Of a stretch of 64,000 nt of DNA, positions 38,707 through 49,562 are shown in pieces. Position 1 is the first letter of the stretch, and the number at the start of each line of letters is the position of its first letter. The notes beneath the pieces were generated by a model that saw only the letters and a program-made list of their open reading frames with translations, was not told where the DNA came from and did not search any database. The translations under genes and the position numbers were made by a program. Source of the stretch: Nitzschia putrida (Eukaryota; Bacillariophyta; Bacillariophyceae; Bacillariales; Bacillariaceae); contig BLYE01000001.1 in the NCBI GenBank assembly GCA_016586335.1, forward strand, positions 1,426,001 to 1,490,000, read 5' to 3'.

Positions 38707-41593
38707 TCAAACCTGGCAACTAAGACATACATCCGATATGTCTCCTGGATGCCCTTTTGCACCCTCGTCCTTGTCAACTGTATATTGAATAGCATTAACA
38801 GCAGCTTTAGTTCGTAGATAGTACATCCCCGTCTGTGGAAAAACGGGACAGGTTAAGAATACATAACAAATCAGATGGTAAACATTTTCTGCCACATACC
38901 TTGAGGCCCTTTTTCCAGGCATAGAAGTGCATGGCTGTAAGCTTGTCCGTTGTAGGATCGGCTAGGAACATGTTCAGGCTCTGACTTTGGTCAATAAACT
39001 TTCCACGGTCCGCAGCCATATCGATGATCGCCTTCATTTTGATTTCCCAAACAGTTTTATACAGTTCTTTCAAAGGTGGAGGGATTTCAGCAATGTTTGC
39101 CACGGAACCTCCATCCCGCATCAGTTGGTTCCGCACCGAAGGCGTCCACAATCCCCTATCTGTCAAATCTTGAAGAAGGTGCGGATTGGCCATGATGAAT
39201 TCGCCTGCTTTCACTCGACGTAGGTACAGATTCGAACTGAAGGGTTCGAAACACTCGTTTACCCCCAGAATTTGTGATGTCGACGCGGTTGGCATTGGTG
39301 CCAACAACAGGGAGTTTCGAAGCCCATTCTTCATTATCCTGTAGCGAAGTCTTTCCCAGTCATATCCATCATGTCCGTATGTTTCTGCATACTTGTGGTA
39401 GCCCCCAGACACTTTCGCTAGCCTTCGACTTGGTAAATCCTCGTCCCTTGCTCCCCACAAGTGGTACTGTAATATGCCCTTGCTGGCTGGGCTTCCGTCA
39501 AACGAGCTATAGGCTCCTTCTTCTTCTGCCAATTCGCAGCTGGCTTCAAGAGCAGCATGGTACAACGTCTCGAAAATTGCCTCATTGAGTTCTTTTGCAC
39601 CGTCAGATACAAATGGAAGACCCATACGAATAAATGCATCCGCCAATCCAGACACTCCTATACCAATTGGGCGGTGGGCATGGTTCGAATTCTTGGCTTC
39701 ATCAATGGGATATTTGTTGACGTCAATGATTCTGTTCAAGTTCTTGGTTACGATTTTCGTAATCCGATGGAGTTCTGCATGATCAAAATAAGCCTTTCCA
39801 GGAGTCACCGATCCAAATGGTCCCCGTTCCGAAACGACAAACTTGGGGAGACAACTGAAAGAAACATTGTTAGGCATTGCCGTAGAGAGAAAACACAAAA
39901 ACCTCACGAAGAACGTACACACAAGCGAGGTTGCACACTGCGACTTCTTCCTTGGTCGTGTACTGAATGATCTCGGTACATAAGTTACTGTTTTGTATGG
40001 TCCCCAGGTTTTGCTGGTTGCTTTTCAAGTTGGCTGAGTCCTTGTAAAGCATGTACGGTGTTCCCGTTTCAATTTGTGACTCGAGAATGGCGAGCCAAAT
40101 ATCCCGGGCTCGCACCTGTCGAACGAAATGCCCTTCCGATTCATACTGACAATAGAGGGATTCGAACTCTTTCCCATGATAGTTTTGTAGACCTGGGCAC
40201 TGATGAGGGCACATGAGACTCCAAAGCTCGTCATTCTTCACTCTCTCCATGAATAGGTCAGGAATCCAAAGTCCATAGAAGAGGTCCCGGGCCCGTTGTT
40301 CCTCTTTGCCATGGTTCTTCTTCAGATTTAGTACATCAAGGATATCTGCGTGCCAGGGTTCAATGTAAATCGCAAAGGCACCAGGGCGCTTGCCTCCTCC
40401 CTGATCAACGTATCTGGAGGTGACATCATACACTCGCAACATGGGGACCAAACCATTCGAGGTACCACGTGTTCCTTGAATATGTGTCCCTCGGGCCCGA
40501 ATGTTATGTACGCTCAATCCAATACCCCCAGCAGCCTTGGAAATTACTGCACAGCGTTTTAGAGTATCATATATGCCAACAATGGAGTCGTCGGTCATTT
40601 GTAACAAGAAGCAGCTCGACAACTGTGGATGCGTCGTTCCTGAGTGGAACAGTGTCGGTGATGCATGAGTGAAGAAACCTTGGCTCATTAGGTGGTACGT
40701 CTGAAGGGCATCTCGGAGTCTCTCGTCTTCCGAAGATGTAGAATTGGTGAAATCGCCTGCGCAGTGAATGCCCAGAGAGACGCGCATCATCAAGTATTGA
40801 GGGCGCTCGAGGATTTCGCCCTTATCCGTTCTCAGCAGATAGCTTCGCTCGAGTGTCTTGAAGCCAAAGTATGTCATTTCCGAATCACGTTGGTGTTCAA
40901 TCTCTTTGTTGATCTCGTCAGCCCGCCGCCGTACCAAGTCAACAACCTTGGGATCAATGTATCCTGTCTGTTCATCGAGAGCAAGAATGGACTCCGAGAA
41001 GGTTGAAGGGGTACATTTGTGGTTTTGGGAAACTGCAATACGCGACGCGAGACGAGCATATGAGCTGTGATACGTGGCCATACTAGCAGCAGTCTCCGCC
41101 GCCAGCGTATCAATTTCTTGCGTGGTAACGTTGGGATAAACACCACGAAGAATCGACTCGGTCAATGAGGGTAAATCTAGGCCAACTCGTGAGGAACCTT
41201 TGGCGGCTGGCGAACCGGATTGTGAGGAAGTTGGTGTTGACAGCAAGTCTTGCGCTAGATTTTGTAATCTTGTAAGGATCTGTATCCATCAAGGAATAAA
41301 AAATGATGAGAGCCGATTGTTAGTTCTTGGAGTACCTGACAGCGAGAATTCTACCTCGAGGAATGGCTTACCTTGTTTCCATCCAATGGTTCCAATTCCC
41401 CGTTCCGCTTCCTGACCCAGATTTCCTCATCCCCATCGGAATCCGGAGGCGACAGAATTGCCGAAGATCGTGGCGTATTAGAACCAGGAGTCAATCCTGG
41501 AGTTCCTGGTTGCACCACGGAAAGTGAAGCAACGAGAGGTAAGGGAAGGAATGAGCTGGCAATCAACAACAAGGAGAAATGGAAAGACTTCAT
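38707..41593 (-). CDS. RNR1: Ribonucleotide reductase class I large subunit with hydrophobic N-terminus
   Basis: There are four exons: 41593-41372, 41279-39919, 39854-38900 and 38832-38707. The introns are 92, 64 and 67 bp, and the protein is about 887 aa. Exon 1 encodes MKSFHFSLLLIASSF...LVAS, which looks like a signal peptide, then a Ser/Pro/Thr/Gly stretch. After these come VRKRNGELEPL (ATP-cone region), the first redox Cys in LSSCFLL, the NLCTEI active-site triad, the second redox Cys in VAVCNLA, the PTASTSQILG loop, TGMYYLRT with the radical-transfer tyrosines, and a C-terminal CLSC redox pair. It makes dNDPs from NDPs. The frame is also open to an ATG at 41725, which would bury the hydrophobic segment 44 residues inside. 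Confidence 0.93.
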
Positions 41594-41908
41594 TTCCAGG
41601 CTGGATTTTCTCCGTATTAGTCTACGGTAGGTCTCTTGTATTTCTACTTTTGCAGACTCTCTGACAACAATCACTCTGTCAGGAATATAACGAGTATTCC
41701 AATAGTGGAGTGGTTGAGGTGGCATCGTCCGCCCTTTGAATACGACTTCTTTGACTGCTTCTTGATGGAGTCTTGCTAGTCCAATCCATCACCTTCCCCT
41801 CGTCCACAAACCATGATCCATTCCCTCCACGAAACTTTCAGTGTTGGCAGTGTGGACTACCGGTAGTTGCAATACAAGCAAGCCAATAAGAAGTAACCCC
41901 TCGTCAGA
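41594..41908. promoter_or_regulatory. Divergent promoter region (RNR1 / ATP23)
   Basis: These 315 bp lie between the preferred RNR1 start and the ATP23 start, so both promoters must lie here (the RNR1 frame remains open to 41725). I looked for E2F-type TTTSSCGC sites and did not find a convincing one. Confidence 0.4.
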
Positions 41909-42604
41909 ATGGATCCCAACGTAAGCAAGAAAGAAAAAGAGACCTGCGATGGGTACGTGGAGGGAGGTCTCCGAAACAACACCACAGTGCAGTTCCTCAT
42001 CCAACAGTTGGTGGAAATGGGATGCACACCCCCCTCTGGATTCATTCGTTGCATGAATTGCGAAGGAAAACCTGTTTCTGGTGGCTTTGGTATGCTTCAG
42101 GAAGAAGATGTGGAAACCAAGAAGAGAGTTGGACCCTACGATCCAGAGAAACCAGACTGCACCAAGCCTCGCCAAGATATCCTCGACCAATTCCAAAGGG
42201 AATCCGAGGGCAAATCGAAGCTGACACTCAAGCCAGAGATCTACCTTTGTCAAGAACACGTCTCTGGTCCTAAACATGCCAACACTATATTATCGCATGA
42301 ACTGATTCACGCCATTGACATTTGTCGTGCCAAGGTAGACCCTTTGCACAATTGCATGCAATTGGCGTGTACCGAAATCCGAGCCGAGAACTTGAGTGGA
42401 GAATGCAACATGTCCTGGGAGATTCTTCGGGGTAAGTTGGATTCTTGGATGGGACATGGGCAGCAATGTGTTCGTCGAAGAGCCATTGATTCTGTCCGTG
42501 CCAATCCCCACTGCACAGCCAAAGCAGAATCGTATGTGGATGCAGCCATGGCACGTTGTTATGCCGACACTTTCCCCTTTGAGCGTCATCCCAACCAAAC
42601 ATAA
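41909..42604 (+). CDS. ATP23: ATP23 mitochondrial inner membrane metalloprotease
   Basis: The protein has 231 aa in a single exon. The active site HELIHAIDICR (H130, E131, H134) is the ATP23/XRCC6BP1 signature. The downstream sequence TEIRAENLSGEC with the third-ligand region, and the Cys-rich flanks (GFIRCMNC, IYLCQEHV, CVRRRA and CTAKAESYVD), match the family closely. ATP23 is a soluble intermembrane-space protease and chaperone that matures mitochondrial ATP6 and helps F1Fo assembly; it is imported through the disulfide relay, which explains the many cysteines and lack of presequence. It is divergent from RNR1. Confidence 0.93.
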   Translation: MDPNVSKKEKETCDGYVEGGLRNNTTVQFLIQQLVEMGCTPPSGFIRCMNCEGKPVSGGFGMLQEEDVETKKRVGPYDPEKPDCTKPRQDILDQFQRESEGKSKLTLKPEIYLCQEHVSGPKHANTILSHELIHAIDICRAKVDPLHNCMQLACTEIRAENLSGECNMSWEILRGKLDSWMGHGQQCVRRRAIDSVRANPHCTAKAESYVDAAMARCYADTFPFERHPNQT

Positions 42605-42895
42605 AGTATTGTATAAAGGAATTGTACGCATGTACACTACGAGTAGCAATGAAGTAACAAGAGCTTACTAGTAGGGCCTGTCACTACAACCACCCCATTC
42701 CATCCTCATGACCTTGCCAGAGACACTCGCAACGAAAGGTAGTACCAGTAGTCTAACGTTCCAATCAACTACTGGCAGCTACAACCACAACCTTCCGCTT
42801 TTTGATCTACAACAATTTCCCCCAACACCTTGACAACCAGCGCTTTTCCCAACGATACTTTGCTAGTAGTTTATTTGTTTATGTCGTCCAACAGC

Positions 42896-43546
42896 TTACT
42901 CCTTCATATCATCATACAAGAATGTAGTGTGGAACTTTCCGCAGTAGTAACGATCCTTGTGTTGGGCCATGAAGCAACCAACTCCGGCCGAAGGAGAGTA
43001 CTTTCTTAGGCGGGTGACCTTGCCGTCGGACTCGACACGGTAGTATTTGAGGGTTTGCAAAGGAGTGGTCTTGTTGACTCGCTTAACCTTCTTTGGGCGA
43101 GTGTAAACCTTCTTTTTGCGCTTCTTACCTCCTCCACGAAGGCGAAGGACAAGGTGAAGGGTGGACTCCTTTTGAATGTTGTAGTCACTCAACGTGCGTC
43201 CATCCTCCAATTGCTTTCCAGCGAAGATAAGACGTTGCTGATCAGGAGGAATTCCCTCCTTGTCTTGGATCTTGGTCTTGACATTATCGATGGTGTCACT
43301 TGGCTCGACATCCAATGTGATGGTCTTGCCTGTGGAAGTAGAACGATAGAAGAAACAACAGGAGGTCAGAGGCTGGTCTTGTACCCATGACAACGTAGGC
43401 TACACGCCGCTACACCATTCACCACCGGCCCCACCACCAACAACAAACAACCCATCCTTGCTTCTACAATCTGTAACGCCTCCAACAACAACTCCAAAGG
43501 GAACGATATACTACTCACCCGTCAGGGTCTTGACGAAAATTTGCAT
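42896..43546 (-). CDS. RPS27A: Ubiquitin-ribosomal protein eS31 (S27a) fusion
   Basis: There are two exons, 43546-43519 and 43329-42896. The 189-bp intron splits the Gly10 codon, so exon 1 is only 28 nt (MQIFVKTLT plus one base). The 153-aa product is ubiquitin (76 aa, ending LRLRGG) followed by GKKRKKKVYTRPKK and the eS31 zinc-binding region (CFMAQH...YYCGKF). The precursor is cleaved after Gly76 to give ubiquitin and the 40S protein. The usual four-Cys knuckle appears reduced: only two cysteines are visible in the S27a part. Confidence 0.95.
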
Positions 43547-44049
43547 CTTGACAATAGAGTACCTGTGTTTGGAAGAAACAAGCTACTCAGTGGCGGGAGA
43601 TGGAATGCTACGCAATAAAGCAAGCGGAAGTGCGGTGCCTGTCGTTGTCGGCCGAGAAGCTCGTTGCAGGCCACTGGCCACTCTACCGCTTACTAACTTT
43701 TGTCTGACACTTTGGGTGACTGGTGCCCGTTGCACCTCCTTCCGCCTGGCCTGCGTTCTGATTCGCATCCCTTGGATGGAGATTCTTGGAATCCGGAACC
43801 CTCTCCACACTTCGTTTTGATTGGTGCAAGGGCATAGGTTCAAGTTTTCTAAATGAGGCATACGTGTAACGGTCGTGGCCGCCAAGACCTTCCGATTCTC
43901 TGCCAACACCATCATTTTTCATTCAACATCATCCACCACACCAACTTTTTCCCACGACATCGACGTCGGCTCACAGCAGCACCCACAACCACAACAACTG
44001 CATTGACAACAACAGGAACCAGTATAGCAAAGTCCAATACAGCAACAGC
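43547..44049. other. Divergent intergenic region (ubiquitin-S27a / SGNH hydrolase)
   Basis: These 503 bp separate the two start codons. The last 120 bp are rich in CAACAACA/CCACAACC and look like the hydrolase 5' leader. No separate gene or RNA is recognised. Confidence 0.4.
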
Positions 44050-45837
44050 ATGCCGCCATTGCATTTTGATACCGTCTCTCCTCCAATCTCTGGAGTGCCA
44101 TATTCTTCCAACAACACTCGAGTACGATGGAACAATCATTGCGCAAACAACCCGCCACCCCAAGAGTGGAATGGCATCCGCCACAACAACCACGGCAGCA
44201 CGACCAAATTGTCGGGAACTGGGTCAATCAATGGACAACTGCAACCAGAAAACCAAAATACTCATTCCGAGTCCGATGTTGGTTCCGAAGTGTCTCCTTT
44301 GGTCCAGAACATGTATGATAGCACTACCAGCACAACTACGGCTACAAATGCTTCCTCAGATCCAATTACCTCACAAGGCCCCGACCCCTGTCAAGGGGCT
44401 ACTCGAATGCTCCACTTCTGGTTATTTGGCTTGTTCTTTCCTATCGGATTGTTGGCCTGGTGTTTGACCCACAAGATCATCTTTGTTGTTTTGGCGATTC
44501 TATCCTTGCCATTTATTGCGTTGCTCCAGGGATCGGCGGCGATTCTTCGGTACCGACTCAAGTATGGGGATTGCCCCATTCCCATGGCACCATCTCATGG
44601 AATGGTCAAGGTGACGTCTACCTACCACACGCCACACTCCACTCAAGATGAAACGGTAGCTCCACTCCGTTTGCTTGTGATTGGAGATTCATTGGCTGCT
44701 GGTGTGGGTCAGTGCAGAAACGCCACACCTGTTCTACCAGAGGTCATGGCCAAGTCGCTCAGCCGACAGCTAGGAGGTCGTCCTGTTCTATGGACGTGTC
44801 ATGGTGAACCGGGAGCCTCGGCGGGCTGGATTGTACGTGAGTTCCAACAAAGTGTTCAACGTGGCTCGTTTCTCCCCGCCGAAACGTCTCTTCACAAACA
44901 CAAAAAGGGGCATGTCAGTAAAAACTACGACGGGGAATCCTCCACACAAGAATCGTCATGGAAAGAAAGTCTCGAACAAGAGAAGATTGATTTGGACCCT
45001 CAAACGAGTGTGGGGCCATTTGATATTGTGGTGGTTTTCACCGGCAGCAATGATCTCAAGTCTGCTTTCTTTCCGTTCCTCTTGACTGGAGAAGATTCGG
45101 AGTTTCGACGACAGGCACAACAACGAGGTGGAGGCTATGGCGAAGAACTTATGCGGATTCTAAATGTATTGGACCAAAGTCTACGACAGCGATTGCAAAC
45201 ACTGAGGCATTCTGTAGAGGAAGCCTCCCAAAGAGTGCGAGAAAGGCTGGGATCTTTTGATACAGGCGTTGAGAGGAGACCTCAATCATCATCCGTTGAT
45301 GAAACATCATGGGAACAACGCCGTGAGTCAACTTCACAAGGAGATACGGAAGCCCCTTCACCGACATCCCAGAATGCTTCCGTTCCCCTTATTGTACTAC
45401 CCGGTATGCCCGCCAGGACGCTTCCTGTCTTCTCCATGGCACCATTGCGCTGGTTGACAGTCCCCATCGTTGATGTTATGGATTCACACAAACGCAAGCT
45501 GGCCGCTCAGCATAAAGGTGAAGTCTTGTTTGTTGATAGCCCAACAGTGGAGCAACTTACGGAGTATGTAAATGGTGAAGGTCCTTGCAGGACTGAAAGT
45601 CAGGAGGAACACGTGCAACTTCAGCTTCGGGATATTGAGCCCACTCACGCGGAAAAGATCGAACACGACATGTACACATACTTTGAACCCTCCAGTAAAT
45701 CCAAACAATTGCATAAGCGAAATCAACATTTTGATGCTTTTGCCGTTGACGGTATTCACCCCAATGATCAAGGATACGAGTTCTGGGGACGATATATTGC
45801 ACAACATATTGCTGCCCAGTGGAGCGACAGAAAGTAA
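44050..45837 (+). CDS. Membrane-anchored SGNH/GDSL hydrolase-like protein
   Basis: The protein has 595 aa in one exon. An N-terminal polar region of about 120 residues precedes a long double hydrophobic segment (about 120-165: FWLFGLFFPIGLLAWCL and IIFVVLAILSLPFIALL). The SGNH domain begins with LLVIGDSLAAGVG (nucleophile Ser214, block I), has FTGSNDLKS (block III Asn), and ends with DGIHPNDQGYEFW, giving Asp567 and His570 of the catalytic dyad. A Ser/Glu/Gln-rich insertion of about 90 residues interrupts the middle. It probably hydrolyses an ester (lipid, acetyl group or glycan); the substrate is unknown. Confidence 0.78.
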   Translation: MPPLHFDTVSPPISGVPYSSNNTRVRWNNHCANNPPPQEWNGIRHNNHGSTTKLSGTGSINGQLQPENQNTHSESDVGSEVSPLVQNMYDSTTSTTTATNASSDPITSQGPDPCQGATRMLHFWLFGLFFPIGLLAWCLTHKIIFVVLAILSLPFIALLQGSAAILRYRLKYGDCPIPMAPSHGMVKVTSTYHTPHSTQDETVAPLRLLVIGDSLAAGVGQCRNATPVLPEVMAKSLSRQLGGRPVLWTCHGEPGASAGWIVREFQQSVQRGSFLPAETSLHKHKKGHVSKNYDGESSTQESSWKESLEQEKIDLDPQTSVGPFDIVVVFTGSNDLKSAFFPFLLTGEDSEFRRQAQQRGGGYGEELMRILNVLDQSLRQRLQTLRHSVEEASQRVRERLGSFDTGVERRPQSSSVDETSWEQRRESTSQGDTEAPSPTSQNASVPLIVLPGMPARTLPVFSMAPLRWLTVPIVDVMDSHKRKLAAQHKGEVLFVDSPTVEQLTEYVNGEGPCRTESQEEHVQLQLRDIEPTHAEKIEHDMYTYFEPSSKSKQLHKRNQHFDAFAVDGIHPNDQGYEFWGRYIAQHIAAQWSDRK

Positions 45838-45958
45838 GGACACGTGGCACTCGGTAAAAGCACGATTCTTCTTCATTGTTGAGTATCTGCCATCAAGATG
45901 GTAGAAAGCAATCTTTGCTTGTGTGGTTACTAGAGCATCTCATACTGACCGTCCAGCA

Positions 45959-47369
45959 TTAGTAGTATAGTTCTGCATACTCTTTTGACACATTCGTGAA
46001 TGGCCGCCCAAAAATAAGTTCTTCTACCCGATGCCAAGAGCGATGTCTTCCTAAGGCTATTTCTCGTCCTCGTTGAGCAACTCGTATGCGTTCCTCGTTA
46101 TTCTCCAAATAGTAGGCGACCAACTCCTCCAACTCCCCGAAAGTTTCGAAAAAGAGGATGTTCACACCATGAACAAGACCCTTCGGTGGTGCCAACATTT
46201 TGTCATGAATAACCAAAGTGCCTGACGCTAGTGTTTCAAAAAGTCGGTAGTGATCTTCCCATTCATCTCGTTGTGAAACAATCACAATTTTTGATAAGAG
46301 GAGAGTGTCAATATAGGCAAGGTTGGCGTTGCTCCGACCTGCCTCATAGGCTCGCTCGTTGAAATGCGCCAAAACTGCCCGTCTTTGTGGGTACGATTGC
46401 CTTTCCAGCTCATCAGTACCTTTGTGACACAATTTCGAAAGTTTCCGTTTGGGGTGGGTTCCAAGATATTCCAAAGATGAACCACATCCAATGGTCGCTC
46501 CCTTCTGGGTCGGTCACTTCAATAGTTGATGGAGACCCAGACTTTTCCAACCTCTTTTTATATTCCTCCTCCATTACGGAAACAATATCGGATCGCACGG
46601 CATATGGAGTATGGAGTATGGGGGCAGTTTCTGTTCCGGCATTTTCGATCACGTAGCCAGGGTCAATGACTGGGATATCCATTGGCAAGATTGTGGAGTT
46701 CAATGAAGTAATGTTGTATTTGAAATACCGTTCATGCACAATGGATCGAAATGCCATTCGAACATGGGGTTGTAATAGAACCCTCTCGTCTTCCATCTCA
46801 TAGTAGTAGTCACTATAGTCGATGAGCAACACTTTCCAGGTGGCATTTTCCGTGAACAAAAGAGCATCTAGGAAATCTCGTTGATAGTCCCCAACCCTGA
46901 GATAGTCCACAATCCAAAGGTCGACATCGCCAGGCTTCAGTAGAGGCATGGTCGAAAGTATTGTTTCAGCAGTGGACTCTTTGTTCTTATATCCACGTGC
47001 CGAGTTATGTAAACTTACTGCACCAACAAATTCAAGTACAACAGATTTCACTGCTCCATCGATGAAAAAGTGTTTCGATTCACCAACAGGTGGGTTCACC
47101 GTCACTATTCCCACTCGGATTGGAAGCTTGGAAAGATCGAAGTTAGGGAGAACAGGATTTCTTGATGGGTTGTATGATTGCAAGGTACTAGAGTCACCGA
47201 GTTCTTCATTCATTGAGGACTGACGAAAAGCAGAGGTTTGGTTTGATGGAAAATATGATGCAAGATCATCAAACAAACTCGGCTGAGACCGCAACTGAAA
47301 ATACACTACAATCAGGCAGAGACTGGCAATCAATGTCGGTAATCGGGAGTACCTGCAAAAGAGTTTCAT
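45959..47369 (-). CDS. Glycosyltransferase-like membrane protein, apparently frameshifted copy
   Basis: This is the tandem paralogue of the next gene. It begins with a TM anchor (LPTLIASLCLIVVYFQL) at ATG 47369. The frame breaks twice. After TDPEG (near 46502) the homologous sequence continues one frame over (RPLDVVHLWNILE, matching RPIDVSHLWEIS). Near 46370 it shifts again before NERAYEAGRSNANLAY. The C-terminus is intact and very similar: SKIVIVSQRDEWEDHYRLFE, then VIHDKMLAPPKGL and ALGRHRSWHRVEEL. Restoring one base at each site gives about 470 aa. Homology is continuous through both points, leaving no room for introns. It is either a young pseudogene or the result of two assembly errors at G runs. 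Confidence 0.65.
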
Positions 47370-47944
47370 TGATTTGTTGTCAATTTCAGTAGTTGGTGTC
47401 GATGTGCTGCGTAAAAGAGAAAGTGAAATGTTGTGTCGTCCTCATTGTGGTATTTGATGCCAGTACTTAATACTGTTAGTACTAGTAGTACTAGTTAGTA
47501 CTCTAGTATAAAATATCCACAAAGATTGATGACTGGAGACCTCCTCGCCGCGAGCCTGCCGCACGCGTGAAATTCAACGTGCGAACCGTCAAAGAACAAC
47601 CGGCCTACTAACGTTAGCACCGTTTGTACACCACTACGAGTACCACCAAATTGTTGCTCTTGATCGTTTCGATGCCAAAATAACAAGAGCGATTGTTTGG
47701 AGGCTGCTTCGTCTCACAACATACTTAGTACTGCCAGTAGTGCCGAGGAACAAACAATATTGCTGCTACCACGGCAGTAGTTAGTACTAACGTTAGTACG
47801 TTAGTAGTAGTAGAGTACGCAATATTTTGAATATTGACGGGAGGTGAGAGTGATACCATTCTCTCCACCTAGTTTGTTCTGTAAGCATAGCCTTCTCGTT
47901 AGTACCTGTGGTAGTACAGACATCCCTTATTCTCACACAATTCA
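47370..47944. other. Intergenic region rich in TAGTAC palindromes
   Basis: This region lies between the two glycosyltransferase-like paralogues. It holds clusters of TTAGTACTAGTAGTAC-like sequence (47475-47501) and TTAGTACTAA / ACTAACGTTAGT palindromes (47781-47797), plus a close variant, ACTAACGTTAGC (47607-47618). No gene is seen. Confidence 0.55.
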
Positions 47945-49486
47945 TCAAACGTCACGGTGCTCGGACGAAACATTAGTGAAAGGATGTCCAAGCACAAGTT
48001 CTTCCACCCGATGCCAAGAGCGATGCCTCCCCAAGGCCAATTCTCGTCCCTTTCGCGCTATTTGTAAGCGTTGATCTTGGTTTTCCAAGTATTGCCTCAC
48101 AAGTAGTTCAAGCTCTCGTAGTGTCTCGAAAAAGACTATGTTCTCACAATGGCGCAAACCTTTGGGAGGGGCCAACATTGTGTCGTGTATGACGAGAGCG
48201 CCAGAAACCAAGGCTTCAAAGAGTCGGTAGTGATCTTCCCAATCGTCACGTTGGACAACAATCACAATTTTGGATTGGAGCAAGGCACGAGCATATCCTC
48301 GTTCAGCATTGTTCCTTCCAACATGACGTCGTTCTCCTTGTTCTTCTATGGATGTATTCCAAGATCGTCCACCATCACTGCGTGGTAACCCATTCCAGCT
48401 TCGCACGAGCCGACTCACATCATTGCGAAACCTCGACTTTCCTTCCTTGGCGGATATCTCCCACAGATGCGAAACATCAATGGGGCGATCCCATTCAGGA
48501 TCCGTAACATCAATCGTTCTCGCGGAAGACGACGCACCCCCGGCATTGAACAACATTCGCTCTTGTTCCATGGCAGCAACCAGATCGTTTCGGACAGCAT
48601 AGGGGTAGTGAATGGTTGGGCCTCCGGCAGTTCGAACATTGTGGGAAATACTTCCAAAAGCGACGACTGGAACATCCAATAGGGGCAGGGTTTCATTCCA
48701 GGTATTTTCGCTGTCAATCTTGCTAATGCTGCTACTACTATTGTTGTTGTTGGCAAGGTAGTGCCGCCCTTCGGTAATGGAGCGAACTGCCAATCGAACA
48801 TGAGTACGTCCTCGGATGCCCAACTTTTGATAGTGCCGCCATTGATGAGGGAAAATGTCGGAAAAATCCACAAGCAACACCTTCCAGGATGGACGCTCCG
48901 CATGCAGCAAATCCAACAAAAACTGGCGCTTCAATTTGGCAACCCTAGTTCCGTCGACGAGCCAAAGGTCCGCATCGGAGGGTCGGAGAATGGGAACCAT
49001 GGAAGAGTTACTGGTCAAGGCAGTCGATTCATCGTTTTGTGCTCCTGGAGTATTGTTGTGCAAACTGACAATCCCAACAAACTGAAGAACTTGAGAACCA
49101 AGAATACCTTCCAACAGAAAGTGCCTAGCTTCTCCCACCAAAGGATCAATCGTAACCAATGCCACCTTGAGGGGAAGCCGTGTCGGCGATATGGCAGGGA
49201 AGACAGGATGTCTGGCGGGATCAAACAAATCCAAGGGATTTTCCTTGAGCACATTTTGTTCTTCTTGTAGTGTAGATGGGGGTTGAATGTTGGAGGGAAC
49301 AGCGACGACACTGTGCTTGTTGTCGCCATTACGAGTATTCGCACTCGTAATCATACTCGTACTATTTGTTCTCTCCAGCAAAGTATAATTGAGTCTCCAT
49401 TGCGAGGCAAAGACTCCGAACAGAGTTAGGAACAAAACGGTACGAACAGACCCGATGGAGTATCTGCTCTTCTTCCTTGGACTCAT
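47945..49486 (-). CDS. Glycosyltransferase-like type II membrane protein (CgeB/GT group-1-like C-terminus)
   Basis: The preferred ATG at 49486 gives 513 aa and places a basic N-terminus (MSPRKKSRYS) before one TM helix (VRTVLFLTLFGVF). Upstream in-frame codons include a poly-Leu run translated from a (CAA)n leader and are probably untranslated. The lumenal part has PLKVALVTIDPLVGEARHF, DADLWLVDGTRV and a C-terminal block WEDHYRLFEALVSGALVIHD...NIVFFETLRELELLVRQYL...ALGRHRSWHRVEEL. That block resembles the nucleotide-sugar-binding half of group-1 glycosyltransferases (R-L-F-E-A-L-x-x-G plus a yL-x-n/d-x-x-x-R-x-x-I-A-x-x-G-R-x-x motif). The donor and acceptor are unknown. An exostosin-like relationship is possible. 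Confidence 0.65.
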   Translation of the reverse strand: MSPRKKSRYSIGSVRTVLFLTLFGVFASQWRLNYTLLERTNSTSMITSANTRNGDNKHSVVAVPSNIQPPSTLQEEQNVLKENPLDLFDPARHPVFPAISPTRLPLKVALVTIDPLVGEARHFLLEGILGSQVLQFVGIVSLHNNTPGAQNDESTALTSNSSMVPILRPSDADLWLVDGTRVAKLKRQFLLDLLHAERPSWKVLLVDFSDIFPHQWRHYQKLGIRGRTHVRLAVRSITEGRHYLANNNNSSSSISKIDSENTWNETLPLLDVPVVAFGSISHNVRTAGGPTIHYPYAVRNDLVAAMEQERMLFNAGGASSSARTIDVTDPEWDRPIDVSHLWEISAKEGKSRFRNDVSRLVRSWNGLPRSDGGRSWNTSIEEQGERRHVGRNNAERGYARALLQSKIVIVVQRDDWEDHYRLFEALVSGALVIHDTMLAPPKGLRHCENIVFFETLRELELLVRQYLENQDQRLQIARKGRELALGRHRSWHRVEELVLGHPFTNVSSEHRDV

Positions 49487-49531
49487 CTTGGACAACTCAT
49501 GTCGTTGAAATGCAATGATACGAAAAAGGAC

Positions 49532-49562
<31 letters not shown>

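Noticed and set aside
43511..43518. Ubiquitin gene apparently lacking its first ten residues
   Set aside because: They are encoded by the 28-nt first exon at 43546-43519, so the gene is complete.
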